The notes under the pieces are model-generated. The model saw nothing but the letters and a program-made list of their open reading frames with translations. It searched no databases and had not been told where the DNA came from. The translations under genes and the position numbers were made by a program. From Malaya genurostris (taxonomy: Eukaryota; Arthropoda; Insecta; Diptera; Culicidae), in assembly GCF_030247185.1 (NCBI RefSeq), contig NC_080570.1, positions 123,925,340 to 123,989,339 on the forward strand: a stretch of 64,000 bases of DNA, given 5' to 3'. Positions 1 to 10,436 of the stretch are shown one piece after another (the first letter of the stretch is position 1; each line of letters opens with the position of its first letter).

Positions 1-480
1 CAGTTTAGGAGGGGTGGCACTCTTAAGTAATGAACGGTCGAATGAAGAAGAAAAAAAAATATACAAAATAATAGTACTTAACTTTTAATCCAACGGGGGC
101 CACCAAGGCCAAGCCCTCGTCGATCGGCGTATCGCCGCTTCGAGGGTGTGCAAAAAACCTCCGAGAGGAAAAAGCACACTCACTTATAATCCGCACAGTA
201 TAATCAAAATGGCCACTGAAATCTGCCCTTGATCGATCAAACAATCACCGGCTAACGGTACTGTTTCGATCGTCCGCTCACAACAATGCACTGCTTCAGT
301 GTATAATGTACAAAAAACCTCTCACAGAAAAAAGCACTATTGTCTACTACACAATACCGATATAATCTAGTTTTGATCGTCCAGCAAAAGCACGTCCGTT
401 CGCTCGGAAGGACGTCCGTTCGCTCGGAAGGTTGAAACGGCAATGAATGTACCTGAAGTTTAACCTTGTTCAATAAAGAA
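1..480. repeat. Imperfect ~161-bp tandem duplication plus a 20-bp doublet
   Basis: The block caaaaaacctc...aaaaagcac occurs at about 150-176 and again at 311-337, each followed by a similar A/T and C/A-rich stretch ending in tataatc, so the period is about 161 bp. A 20-bp unit (cgtccgttcgctcggaagga) is directly doubled at 393-432. Reading frames here on the minus strand resemble each other only because of the duplication. The function is unknown. A promoter or UTR part of a transposable element is possible but not shown. Confidence 0.6.
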
Positions 481-1544
481 TCAATTTTTAGTTTTGTGGA
501 TAGCTTATTTTCGATACACTACTTATTACTGAAAGATAGTTGTTTGTGTTTTTCCACATTTGATCAAAAAGAAGTATCTGTGATTAATGTTTTTGGTAAA
601 AAATGTTAGGGACATTTATGTCGTATTCCTCGATATCGTGGCGTGGTTCACTCGGCAACAATTATGAACCGGTCTCCATTTTACGAATCACACCGTCTAT
701 TTAGAGATGATATTGGATGAAGTAAATCTCTCAAAAATACTTTTTTTTTGATTAGCCAGTCCATCAGCATATTTTTGAGAATATCGAAGGAATTATTGAA
801 AACAATTGCTGAATGGAAAGGCTTATCTAAGTATTTTTGCAGAGGTTTAACTTCTCACCCGTGGAAGGCTACAATGTCTTGTAGCTGCTCGTCGATCACA
901 CGCGCGCGGTTACTCCTAGCAACGTCGCTGATTCCCGCGCACCGGAATACTAGATGGTGCGGAATGCGTCGTTGATCCAGTTGCTCTCCCGTGTTTCCTG
1001 TTGATGTCCAGTTGGTTGTTAGCTCCGTTCGTTTCACCGTTCGAATGTAGAATCAGTTTGATTTCCTCGAACTACTACTTTTATAGCTGACTATCTTAGC
1101 TTTTCTATTCTGGTTACCTCAGCAACCGTAGAATATGAACCGCCTGCTATGTACGCTATTTTTTTACTGAATAACGGATGAATGGATATAGTCTTGCAGA
1201 GACATATTTTTCCGTTTGGATTTCTTTTCTTTGTTCAACAATTATTATAACATTTGTTAATAATATTCATTTCGTTCAGTTTATTATTATCATCGTTGTT
1301 ATTATTATTATTTTTCAATACAACCCTACAATTTATTCATAGATTTCGTTTTGTGCGATAGATCGTACTGTGTGAAACGATCGAGAGAATGACATCATTA
1401 TGGCAAGCTGTGACTGGCTCGTGAAAACATAGGTCAATTCGAACCGATTGTTCAATTGTATTCTATTGAAATACGACGTTACTTCATATGTTTAAGATAT
1501 ATATTTCCGAATCGATCGACAATTGAATTAAATGAATTATATAA
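481..1544. other. AT-rich DNA without recognisable gene
   Basis: Nothing coding is supported here. A short ATT-rich microsatellite lies at about 1280-1315. The small open frames around 748-1037 have no recognisable motif. Confidence 0.5.
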
Positions 1545-1653
1545 ATCCATCAACAAATGACTAAACGTTAACCACTTTGACAATTCTTCTCTGAATACAT
1601 ACACTCGAACAAATAATTTTTGAGCGAGACGAAGTTCGACGGGTCAGCTAGTA
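1545..1653 (-). repeat. Dispersed repeat terminus (ctagctgacccgtcgaact type)
   Basis: Read on the minus strand, this stretch starts tactagctgacccgtcg and continues through cgtctcgctcaaaaa to a gtggttaacgttt block. The same order of words is found on the plus strand at 61758-61865. The two copies face opposite ways near the two ends of the window. The family is not identified; a LINE end is a reasonable guess. Confidence 0.6.
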
Positions 1654-1832
1654 TCTATTTTTTTTATAAATTCGTTTATTTCATAACGCAATATACATTA
1701 GCTACAGTATCATATTAGTATTTTAGTATTCATATGTTAATCCACTCAAATACACTAGTTTTACTAAACGATTCACCATTATACATTATTCTAAAGGAAA
1801 TGTCTAAATGTCTAGTTTGTTTGCATTATCCC

Positions 1833-1935
1833 AGGTTGGCGGTTCAATGCATAGGATGCGGGTCTTACAAGCCAGTTGCGAAGTCTGTTGAAACAGAAAG
1901 GCCAAATTCCACAAAAAATACAACGCCCATAGTTA
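1833..1935 (+). mobile_element. SINE fragment, tRNA-Val-like family, internally deleted
   Basis: The 5' tRNA-like part (ggttggcggttcaatgcata, gtcttacaagccagtt) is joined directly to the family's 3' part (gcgaagtctgttgaaacaga, ggccaaattccac). The B-box segment present in the 22.05-kb copy is missing. The family is described under that copy. Confidence 0.75.
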
Positions 1936-1962
1936 AGTAAGACGTATTCACTTCAAAATAAA
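1924..1962 (+). repeat. Right-end fragment of family X
   Basis: The words gcccatagttaagtaag and acgtattcac match the right end seen at 18.65, 27.20 and 44.36 kb. No left end is visible nearby. Confidence 0.5.
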
Positions 1963-2261
1963 CAATTGAGATTTATTCGTTAATACAGATAACGCACTCC
2001 GATCCATTGTACGATTTTATTTAGCGAATCCAGCCTGCTGTTTTGCGAATTCTGCGCTGCTCGTGTATTAAGCAATGTGTATTTTCAGATTTTATTTGAA
2101 GATTTGAAAAAGTGCTCATTTTTTCCATTAATTGAAAAATAGCAGTAGAAAACTTGGTCATCAATTATTCGTAAATCTCACTAAATTCTGCACGGTTCTT
2201 CTTAAACATTTTAATTCCAGTGAAAGTTTTCTAAATTTAGTTATTCAGGGGTTTTTTGATA

Positions 2262-2560
2262 CCGCATGGGTATCGGATTTGTGCTAAGTGTACATAACAG
2301 TTTTCACTTTTTTCGTTTCGTTTATGTTGAACTGTTAACGGTTCAACATAAACCTCTAAATGACTACGATCTGTTGACGGCCAGAATGCCGTCATTTAGA
2401 TTTGTTTTCAATCGGCACGTTAGTAAAGACATGGCAATAAGTGTTTTGCTAATAGCATTAACTTTACTTCAGTTCAGCGGTTTATGTTGAACCGTTAGGT
2501 GGCGTTAGCAGCTCAACATAAACTGCTGACGCACTGATGAACCGAAGGCGAAACGTGATA
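2262..2560 (+). repeat. Foldback-rich repeat ending in gcactgatga...gaaacgtg
   Basis: The segment contains a nearly perfect palindrome at 2320-2353 (gtttatgttgaac...gttcaacataaac), a hairpin with ctaaatgac/gtcatttag arms at 2355-2400, and a third inverted repeat at 2475-2527 (tttatgttgaac/gctcaacataaa). It ends with gcactgatgaaccgaaggcg followed by aaacgtg at about 2529-2555. The same terminal motif occurs near 17.14 kb, inverted at 62.70 kb, and at 63.68 kb. It is a MITE or foldback-like element whose superfamily is unknown. Confidence 0.65.
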
Positions 2561-3440
2561 AGTTTTTTAATCCTATGTAATCTTTTGTAAACTTTTGAAG
2601 AATCGACTTTTGAACTTTTCTAATCCCTGTTAAACATGAGATCATTTAACAATTTCTTACTGACTTCACAGTTCATGCAGAAAGTATTATATTTACACAA
2701 ACAGCGCCTCTGTATTTCATTTCAACGTTAAGGCAGTCTACTCTTTTGTGAACGCTGCCCTGCTCATGTGGTGAGCTTTAAGATAAGCAAAACTGATAAT
2801 TTTCAGATTTTGCTTTGATTTGGAAAAATGCTTATATTTTATATATTTTCTAATTAATCGAAATCAAATCGCATTCAAAATCATGGTACATTTTGGTAAA
2901 CTACTTGATCATTAGTGTTTCAGTGACTTTCCGCTGTATGTTCGAATAATGTTTATGGAAAAATCGTAAGATTAATATCAAATTCGAAGAAGTGAGTTTT
3001 TTTTCGTCGTAGCATCCACTATATGTAGTACTTTAAATCTAATATATTTCGAATTCAGTCACATCGGTTAGCATTTAATAAAATATATTACTACTAGTTT
3101 CCTTAAATATCATATTAGTATATCGGTTTTCATTAGTTAATCTAAATATTGTTTTTATCAAATATTTTGCTCTTATAAAATCATTTATTTTGTATATCTT
3201 GTACGTAAATTTTATCATTGTTTCTGTGTTGTTTGTATCTGTTAATCACTTTTATTCAAAGTAAGATAACTGAGAAGTGAAGTTATATCAAGGTATTTTC
3301 CAAACTTGGTAATCCTGTGAAATCCCTCGTATACTTTTGCAGACTTGTGTAATTTCTCCTAAGCATTTCTAATCCCTGTTAAATTCTTCAAAACTTGCTA
3401 ATCCTGAGCGATTAAAGTATTAGATTAGAGCCGTTTCCAA
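2561..3440. other. AT-rich DNA with weak internal direct repeats
   Basis: The phrase ttctaatccctgttaaa occurs near 2618 and again near 3379. A ttttcagatttt...gatttg(g)aaaaa phrase occurs near 2084 and 2801. This suggests an old duplication. No gene is visible. Confidence 0.4.
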
Positions 3441-3844
3441 CAAAACTTGGAAAGTTGATTCAATTGGTAGATATCATTTTCCCAATAATGGTTTACTACT
3501 CAGTTTTATATGTGGGAACGAAGCGAAAATTGGTACAAGGTAACCCAGTTGAAAAGATGACGTATTTTCGTATTCGGGTGCCCAATTGTAATTTCTTATG
3601 CTCAAGTGGGACATTTTTCCGCGCCCGCCGTATTTTCCTAAAAAGTGGTCCTTCTTATTATTGGTTGTTCCGACGGATGCAGCACGATCTGACAGGTCAT
3701 CGGTTTACTTCTTTCGCAGCAATCGAAAATTGGCTTCAAACTTTGATCAGCTCAAAAGACAAGGCAGTTTTTCGGGATGGAATTCGAAAATTGCCTGAAA
3801 GGTGGGATAAAGTAGTAACTAGTGATGAACGATACTTTGTTTAA
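3441..3844 (+). pseudogene. Mariner-type transposase, C-terminal relic
   Basis: The frame ending at 3844 encodes the characteristic mariner C-terminus: a block reading WLFRRMQHDLTGHRFTS, then IENWLQT, then the typical end RKLPERWDKVVTSDERYF. Just upstream in another frame is the LKWDIFPRPPYFPKK block that normally precedes it, so at least one frameshift separates them. The third catalytic aspartate of the DD34D triad, expected in PSDY, is replaced by tyrosine (PSYY, codon at 3656-3658). The first two-thirds of the transposase is not recognisable upstream, and no TIR pair was found. It is a dead relic. Confidence 0.8.
3538..3580 (+). repeat. Short repeat shared with 8057-8100 in inverse orientation
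   Basis: The stretch taacccagttgaaaa followed by gatgacgtattttcg is matched on the minus strand at 8057-8100. It could be an end of an unrecognised dispersed element. Confidence 0.45.
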
Positions 3845-3845
3845 T

Positions 3846-4837
3846 CTTTAAAATCCTTTTATGTTGAAATAAATATATCGAAAATACTTTTATATCACAA
3901 AAATCTTACGCGCATCCAGTTTCATAAAACCCCACATCGATGAATTTCTTAAACTTCCGATAACACTTGTCCGCTGTAAATTTGATCTTCCAGTCTGTAA
4001 GCATTAATTTCATTCTACATTAAGCCATAGAAAACAATTTGAACTAATGATTGTCATTAACGCTGGAATTGTTGTCATTACTCACTTGGACAATTCGATG
4101 CCTGCCGAAGAGTAGGTAGGTTTTGACTGAACTGAACGCTGTCGTGTCTGTGTGCTCCAAAGCCTTCGTTTCTGGCCCGTTGCCACCTATCTTGCTATTA
4201 ATTAACCAATTTGTATTTTCCGAACCCCGCAAACTACCCTCGGAGTGGTTCATTTGAGAGGGAAATTTATTTTATCGCCTCACGCTTTCCGGCTTCCCCG
4301 ATGATTGGTTCCGATGGGTACGAAACAATGTACATTTTGCAGGACTTTGACAGAAGGAGAAAAAACGAAGGAAATTACAAGCTTCCGCCTCGGAATCGAG
4401 AACCGAACCAGCCATGGGGGGCAGTTCGCAACCCGCTTCGCGTACTAAAGCTCCAGGAATTGGCGTGAGTTAAATTTCACACCCCAAAGTCTGATTAGGG
4501 AACCGCGATTAGATCGGCCTTCGCTAATGCCAAGCAGGGCCTCTCTGTTCTGAGCAAGAAGGCAACGAAACCGGCGGGACCCGTCAGCAAGATTTGCGTG
4601 CCTGCAGGTCGTTTCACATTATTTGCTCAGCCCAACTGATTCTGCTGGTGATGAAACACGGTTGTAGATTGCTTGATAACGGGTGGCAACTGATGATCAG
4701 CTACTTGAATCGCCTACCATTTGGGTAAAGCTTCCGTTCAGTTATTTGATTGTTGTGTGCAAAATTGCTTCAACGAATTTAAAGCAGAAATCTGTAGTAA
4801 CAACCCAGTGAGCGAGCTGCCAAAAATTGTGTTTCAG
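3846..4837. other. Intergenic DNA; GC-richer unique stretch at about 4040-4770
   Basis: About 4040-4770 is less AT-rich than its surroundings and matches no repeat elsewhere in the window. A plus-strand frame of 85 codons covers 4211-4468 and meets a gtgagt word at 4465-4470 that could be a splice donor. No protein family is recognised, so I do not call an exon. Confidence 0.3.
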
Positions 4838-4974
4838 AACCGTAAAATCGTGGTCCCATGCAGGTTCTGTGTTGAACGATTTATTGAACGTTAGGCCGCA
4901 ATGGACCGTTGCGGTCCAGCGTCCAATAAATCATTCTACACGGAAGCTGCATGGGATCAATATATTGAACGGTT
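4838..4974. repeat. Long imperfect hairpin (~68-bp arms, almost no loop)
   Basis: The left arm from 4838 (aaccgtaaaatcg, tggtcccatgcagg, gatttattgaacg, ccgcaatgg) pairs with the right arm ending at 4974 (accgttgcgg, cgtccaataaatc, gctgcatgggatca, ttgaacggtt). The centre is near 4906. It could be a foldback MITE or, less likely, a hairpin RNA precursor. Confidence 0.7.
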
Positions 4975-5816
4975 TTAAAATTTTTATGTGTGACTTTTGA
5001 CTGTGAATGATACCTTCAACTACACCACTACATTTAAATTATTCAACCCAACGGATGACCAACGGTGTGTATCAAAAATAATAATACATAGGGTCAGATA
5101 GTTTTTCTGACCCGGAAAGACGAATGACCTTCAGGTTGAAACCTCTATAATCGGAATAAACAAAAAATTATTTGCACACATATAGATTTGTTTTATATCA
5201 TAAAACATGTGCTAACAGACAAATTGAAATGATTTCCGACCATAAAAAGCAAGAATTCCTCGGATTTGTACACAGCATAAAAACAAACACTCTAAACTTT
5301 GTCTGAACTCACACAAGATTTAGCGAAAAGCGATTTACCTACGCGGTTTCAATAAAATATCCATTTTGGACATCATTCCGAGCTGTCAAAAATAGGGTAT
5401 TTTTGTACATGTAAAACGGAATGAAACACTGCCCATATCCATACTGCTGGTGAATGAAATAAATGGATCAAAAATCACCTACACAGAAAGAAATTATGAA
5501 TTTTACAGGTGACATAATTCTTCAAACGATACAATTCATAACTACTTAACTTCTCAAATGACACAATATTCCATTCGTAAAGAAATTTACTGGCTCCGAG
5601 TGTAATTTGCACTTGGATAGCAAGTAAGACTGTATGAATTTATATGCACGATTTACCAGCCAAGCAGATATGTGCTTCTGTGGCTCGGTCGACTAACTGG
5701 TGTGCTTTGTGATCTAATGTTTTTCGGTTCAATTCGCGTTGTTGATGTCGATCTTTTGATTTTTATTCCTTTCGTTTTAAAGCCATGTAATTTTCAAATC
5801 ATACAATTTTACATGT
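4975..5816. other. AT-rich DNA with a SINE 3' fragment at 5088-5170
   Basis: Positions 5088-5170 (catagggtcagatag, gacgaatgacctt, aacctctataatcgg) match the 3' half of the second SINE family seen whole at 17.4 kb. The rest has short phrases such as ttacaggtgacataattc near 5505, but no gene. Confidence 0.45.
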
Positions 5817-6458
5817 TTTTGCCTTTCTCATACAGAAAGGTTATGCAATCACTTGAAAACCCGACTAGTGAAAATTGGCCCGGAGGGCCAAGTGTCGCAT
5901 ACCATTCGACTCAGTTCATTGAGCTGAGCAATGTCTGTGTGTGTATGTGTCAAATAATCTCACTAGGTTTTATCGGATATGGCTGAACCGATTGACAAAC
6001 TTAGATTCAAATGAAAGGTCTCGTGGTCCCATACGAAATTCCTGAATTTCATTCGGATCCGACTTCCGGTTCCGGAGTTATAGGGTAAAGTGTGTTCAAT
6101 ATTGTACACCGTCACCTAAAATATTTTCGGATGCAACAAACATTAAAATCGTAATTTAGAGTGCGTACTAGAAGAGTTTGTGTGTCATGTTAGTTGGTGG
6201 CTGTACGAACCGACTTTGATTATACCGGTTCTCGGGTTCCGGTGCCGGAAGTGCATATAATAGTGAACCTATTTCGTTTTCTTAAGCATGACTTACGCAA
6301 TCAAAGCACTGTTTTATTCTGTATGTTATGCATAAACAATCTCTTGGTTTCTTTCAAAAATCGAAAAGTAAAATTTGAACAGAATATCACAATATTATAT
6401 GTACATGAGAAAGGCATCATTTCACCACTAGGTGGATTAAAACAGGTTTTTGAATATA
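5817..6458 (+). mobile_element. Monomer-type dispersed element, short copy
   Basis: It begins with gcctttctcatacagaaagg, contains one clear monomer (ctgaaccgattgacaaac, gattcaaatgaaaggtctcg, gatccgacttccggttccgg) and ends with gagaaaggcatcatttcacc followed by actaggtggatta. The same start and end bracket the copies near 23.06-24.42 kb and, inverted, 50.71-51.98 kb. No coding capacity is visible. The first and last ~11 bases are inverted repeats (gcctttctcat/atgagaaaggc). Confidence 0.7.
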
Positions 6459-6668
6459 AATCTGTGTGAAATATGACGCTCCATTTATGTGCATCTGATA
6501 AGATGCAAAATCACAAGAATTTTTCGAACTGTGTATAAGTGGTTGAAAAATTCTTGAAACTTCTAACATTATTTTAATTCGATTCCGGTTTCGGTTTATT
6601 ATGTTTGATACTTGTTTCAGCAGCTCAAATATTTGCTCTAACAGAAGTTTATTTTTAAACTACTGTTA

Positions 6669-7957
6669 AGGAGTGTATCGAAAAGTAGTTAGCAACATTG
6701 ATTATTGAATAAAAAAGCGAAAAAAACATATTTTGACATCAGTTTTCGATATATTGAAGAAAAATTACATTTTTATGCATTTCACTGATTATATTGAAGG
6801 AAATCCTATTTCCTGTGAAACGCTCGCACTTTGGACTTGACATTCTTCATTAAATTTGCACAGTTACTTTTGTGACTTTCCTGGTGGCAGCTGTCCAGTT
6901 TTTCGGAATCCTGCATGTTTTGGGACACTGTACCTTCCTTCCGAAAGTGCCGCTTGACAATTGCCCAATACCTTTCAATTGGCAGAAGATCCGGGCAGTT
7001 CGGTTTATGTCCTTTTCCACGAATTGTACATTATTTTTTGACAACCACTGTAGAACGGAGTTGGCGTAGTGGGCTGAAGCCAAATCCGGCCAGAAGAGAG
7101 GAGGAGCCTTATGCTTTCTGTACAGTGGCAGCATTCTCTTCTTCAAACATTCTTCCTCGTACAACTTGGCGTTAATTGTGCCCTTCGTGAAGAAAATCGA
7201 CGACCGCAAACCACAGGTACAAATTGCTTGCCAGACCAACACCTTCTGCCCAAACTTTTCCTTCACCACCGTGGTGTCAGCGTCGTCCAGGTCCTGGTAC
7301 ACCGATTTCGTATAATATTGCGGTCCGGGCTTCCTTGGCGTAAGTTTCGTCGTCGATCGGGATGAATCCGTCTTTATTCTGTAGAATCCGGTTATACAGT
7401 TTTCGCGCTCTTGTTTTGGCCTGAGCTTGCTGTACCAGGGACTTTTTCGGCACCTTCTGTTTCTTGTACGTTTTCAGGGAGTTCCGAACTTTGATCCGTT
7501 GAATCATCCCGATGCTGGTGTTGAACTGCTTGGCCAAATCCCGCGTCGACGCCGATGGGTTTTTCCTGATGTACTCAACCACTTTTAAGTCCCGGCCGGG
7601 CTGGCTGGGACCCGTTTTCCTACCGGATCGGAGCAAATCCTTCATGGAAAGGGTCTTACCGAACTTCTCGATAATATTTTTGACACTGGTGTGGTGCACT
7701 TTTACCCGTTTTGCAATTTCGTTGTACGTGGCACCGCTTTCTGAGCACCAAGTGTGCAGAATTTTCTTTCGCGTTTCCGGATCAATTCGACTCTAATACT
7801 CTCTACTTGAAACGATAAACCGTACCGAAACCAATCGATTGCGCAGCTGTTATTGACATGTAAACAAACATGTCAAAGCAAAACACGCCGCAAAACATTA
7901 GGCCATTTAAGAGTAATAACTGTTTGAATGTTGCTAACTACTTATCGATACACTCCT
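6669..7957 (-). mobile_element. Full-length inactive Tc1/mariner element, DD37E-like
   Basis: A 1289-bp element bounded by 31-bp terminal inverted repeats (aggagtgtatcga..., one mismatch) at 6669-6699 and 7927-7957. It is flanked by a TA dinucleotide on both sides (6667-6668 and 7958-7959), the target-site duplication expected for this superfamily. The single gene inside is a broken transposase on the minus strand. Both ends look intact, so it could be mobilised in trans, but it cannot make its own enzyme. Confidence 0.9.
6806..7794 (-). pseudogene. Tc1/mariner transposase, frameshifted
   Basis: In its active form this enzyme would cut and paste the element around it. On the minus strand the frame opens at about 7794 (ETRKKILHTWCSESGATYNE), followed by a second helix-turn-helix-like region (STRDLAKQFNTSIGMIQRI). 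The first catalytic Asp lies in IPIDDETYAK. A frameshift at about 7280-7300 moves the rest to a second frame with LVWQAICTCG and the second Asp in FWPDLASAHYA. Another small deletion near 7005-7015 moves it to a third frame carrying NCPDLLPIERYWAIV, whose Glu is the third catalytic residue, ending at the stop at 6806-6808. The spacing between second Asp and Glu fits the DD37E group known from mosquitoes, allowing for the deletion. No start codon is evident: a stop directly precedes the first recognisable residue. Confidence 0.88.
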
Positions 7958-8420
7958 TACAACAACCGAACTTACCATATTTCATTAAAGACATGGCAAT
8001 TGTAAATACACCAATAAAATTTTTAAATAATTTTCATGCGATTTGTTATTTACAAGCCATCCGAAAATACGTCATCTTTTTAAATTGGGTTACTTTGCCA
8101 TGAAATAGTCAGAAAAATTATCTAATACGGCTTCGCCACATCGATTTGGTTCGTGTGCTGTCCGACCTCGCTCCCGCTCGTTCGGACCTAACTAAAGCAA
8201 AGAAACCTAGCTTTGAGTAGACCAGGCAAACGAGGCGGTTACAGGTTTGTATGCAAGAGGCCGCCGCTTACGACGGCAGGTCGGCGGCCAACTCAGCCGG
8301 CGTCGCCTCGACGACTTTATGCCGCCGAGCCATCTTGGTTTCGGTTATGTGGCTGCGCCACATCAGTTATACAGGAGGCATAATAACACACAAAAATTAT
8401 ATGATATATTCTAAATTACC
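7958..8420. other. Flank of the Tc1 element; GC-rich stretch at 8130-8350
   Basis: Positions 8130-8350 are GC-rich with short self-complementary words (gccgccgcttacgacggc, gtcggcggcc). No gene family is recognised. Confidence 0.35.
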
Positions 8421-8563
8421 CTTTCGGCGAAATGACTCTTTCGGCGAAATGACCCTTTCGACAAAACGACTTTCGGCGAAATTACCTATTCGGCGAAACG
8501 ACTTTCGTCGAAATGGCATTCGGCGAAACGACTTTCGGCGAAATGGCTTTCGGCGAAATGACC
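8421..8563 (+). repeat. Minisatellite, ~16-bp unit ctttcggcgaaatgac
   Basis: About nine degenerate head-to-tail copies of a 14-18 bp unit with the core ttcggcgaaa. The translated pattern FGEM in frames over it comes only from the repeat. Confidence 0.9.
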
Positions 8564-9154
8564 CGCTCCCCTTTTTATCTTTCCCTCGGACAGGACCGGC
8601 CTAGAGGCTGTGTAGAATCCGGCACCCAGAATAGATCCGTTGGGTTACTGCTTCCATGTCGTAAAAGACGACAGTTCTCAGTTAACTTGTCTGAAATATG
8701 ATTTGGAACTCAGTTGTTGCCTCCGATTCGGAATCGATTTGAAAATCATACAGAATACCTAATCAAATTTCCAGACGAGTTAATTGGGTTGCAGAAATTT
8801 CTCGTTTGAAATTTGGAGGCTCTTTTTTTTTCTACTAACAATTTTTGCCACAAATGAAAGGACAAAAATCTCAAAATTACTAGGGGAACGTGCCACTTGA
8901 GCCAATTAGTTCTGATTTCTGATTCCCTACACGACCTACATCTAGCCGGCACCGCTACTGATCATTCTTTTCGGGGGTTGGTAGACTATATACAATGAAG
9001 GATGATTTGCCAATCCCAGGGATGATCATTTAGAAATTCTCTGTACAATTCCAGCTGATTCCGATCAGTAACGGAACGGCAATAGGAATGGTCGGTCAAG
9101 CTGAAGCTCAAGCATGCTCTTCTCCGATTTTGCACGTTTTTGTGCAGACACGAG
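8564..9154. other. No gene seen; minus-strand SINE 5' fragment at 8880-8912
   Basis: Around 8880-8912 the minus strand reads aattggctcaagtggcacgt followed by tcccct, matching the 5' part of the second SINE family (17.4 kb). Around 8640-8670, tccatgtcgtaaaagacgac resembles the inverse of 56.1 kb and may be a LINE remnant. Confidence 0.4.
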
Positions 9155-9216
9155 CCAATTAATTGAATTGACGGTATTGACAATACTTGGATTGACAACA
9201 ATATTGTAAGGGCCGC
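9155..9216 (+). mobile_element. One-ended fragment of the gcggccct MITE
   Basis: The words attgacggtattgacaatac and ttggattgacaacaatattg lead to taagggccgc, corresponding to the right end of the 33933-34263 copy. The other end is missing. Confidence 0.6.
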
Positions 9217-9879
9217 AAATGACGGTTGTTAATGCAAAAATGGCATGAAATATTCGCCCGTCATCTAACATAGTAACCCGCGCATTTTCACTGACTGTTT
9301 TAGCCGGCCCCCTGTCACGACGCCATCTTGATGAGATCAAAATCGGAACTTCAAAATCAGCTGATTGCAACGTAAACAAACAAACAGTAATACATTTGTT
9401 TTACGCGTTTACCTTGTTTAGTGCACGAGAATTAGTGAATTTTGGGTCGACTCTCTCACAACAATTTGTCGGTTTACCTAAAATACGGCAGACAGTGTTT
9501 TGGGACATCAAGTGGAGATAATTTTCACAATTTGAGAGTCGCCATGAGTATCAAAACATCGCATTGTTTGGGGCTCGAAACGCGAGGGGCTCAACGTAAT
9601 CGGTATACTTTCAAATGGCTGGTGCTTACATACCGGTGTCAAATGGGTGGACATGTTAACGAGGATGGCGCAGCATTTTTTCTAACGAAAACAGGTGAGT
9701 TGGTACAAAAACAAAAATATCTATGAAAAATAAGAAAAAAAACTCACATTTTTACACGCGGCTCTGGTCATTTTGGTTGCCAACAGTATTGCAGACGGCT
9801 GGCAGCCATGTCTCCCTCAGAACCGAGGTGGCGAAATCCTAGTGGATACGATTGTATCGTTTGAGGTGCATGTCGGGTA
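9217..9879. other. No recognisable feature
   Basis: Mixed-composition DNA with short frames that carry no motif. Around 9780-9800 the phrase gcagacggctggcagcc resembles phrases near 10.45-10.51 kb, so an old repeat may be present. Confidence 0.35.
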
Positions 9880-9887
9880 GCGGTGAG

Positions 9888-10428
9888 CAGAGATGCCATT
9901 TATACAAATTTATCTGTATTATACAGATTATTATATGCTCATACAGATTTAATACAGATTTCCTAAATTTAATAAAGATTTATACAGATCTCACAAAAAG
10001 TAAGAAAGAAAAAAATAAACTTTTCTGTCTAAGCTATGTTTTAGTATTTGATTCCAGTGATGAAATAAAATTCTTTCAATCAATGGACAAATCACAAATT
10101 TATTTGGAAATCTGTTGTGAAATCCATTTATATTATAATTTGAAACCAATCTGAACTGATATTCAAGGAAGTAATGGGATCATGAAATTTTACTGTCAAA
10201 CTGAGAGTTGTATGACCCGACTTGACGTTGCGTATTGGGCGTTGAAATTCCATGTCAAATAATAAAGTCAACAATTTCAAACTAGATAAATATATGGAAT
10301 TACAATTCAACTGTTGTGGATAAAAAAATAAAAAGAATAAGAATTTTATTTTATTAGTGAATACAGATTAATACAGATTTTTTATACATAGCAATACAAA
10401 TTTGCTATGAAAATATCTGGCATCTCTG
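9888..10428. mobile_element. hAT-type MITE (541 bp) with 8-bp TSD
   Basis: The ends are cagagatgcca and its inverse tggcatctctg. The 8-bp flank gcggtgag is perfectly repeated at 9880-9887 and 10429-10436. Both subterminal regions carry many copies of a short word (atacagatt/tacagattt). There is no transposase. The TSD length and CAG-start termini fit the hAT superfamily. Confidence 0.87.
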
Positions 10429-10436
10429 GCGGTGAG

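Noticed and set aside
6872..7796. Plus-strand frames over the Tc1 element
   Set aside because: They are antisense shadows of the transposase, which is recognisable on the minus strand.
8421..8563. CRISPR-like array
   Set aside because: Units are contiguous ~16-bp repeats without spacers, and the context is eukaryotic.
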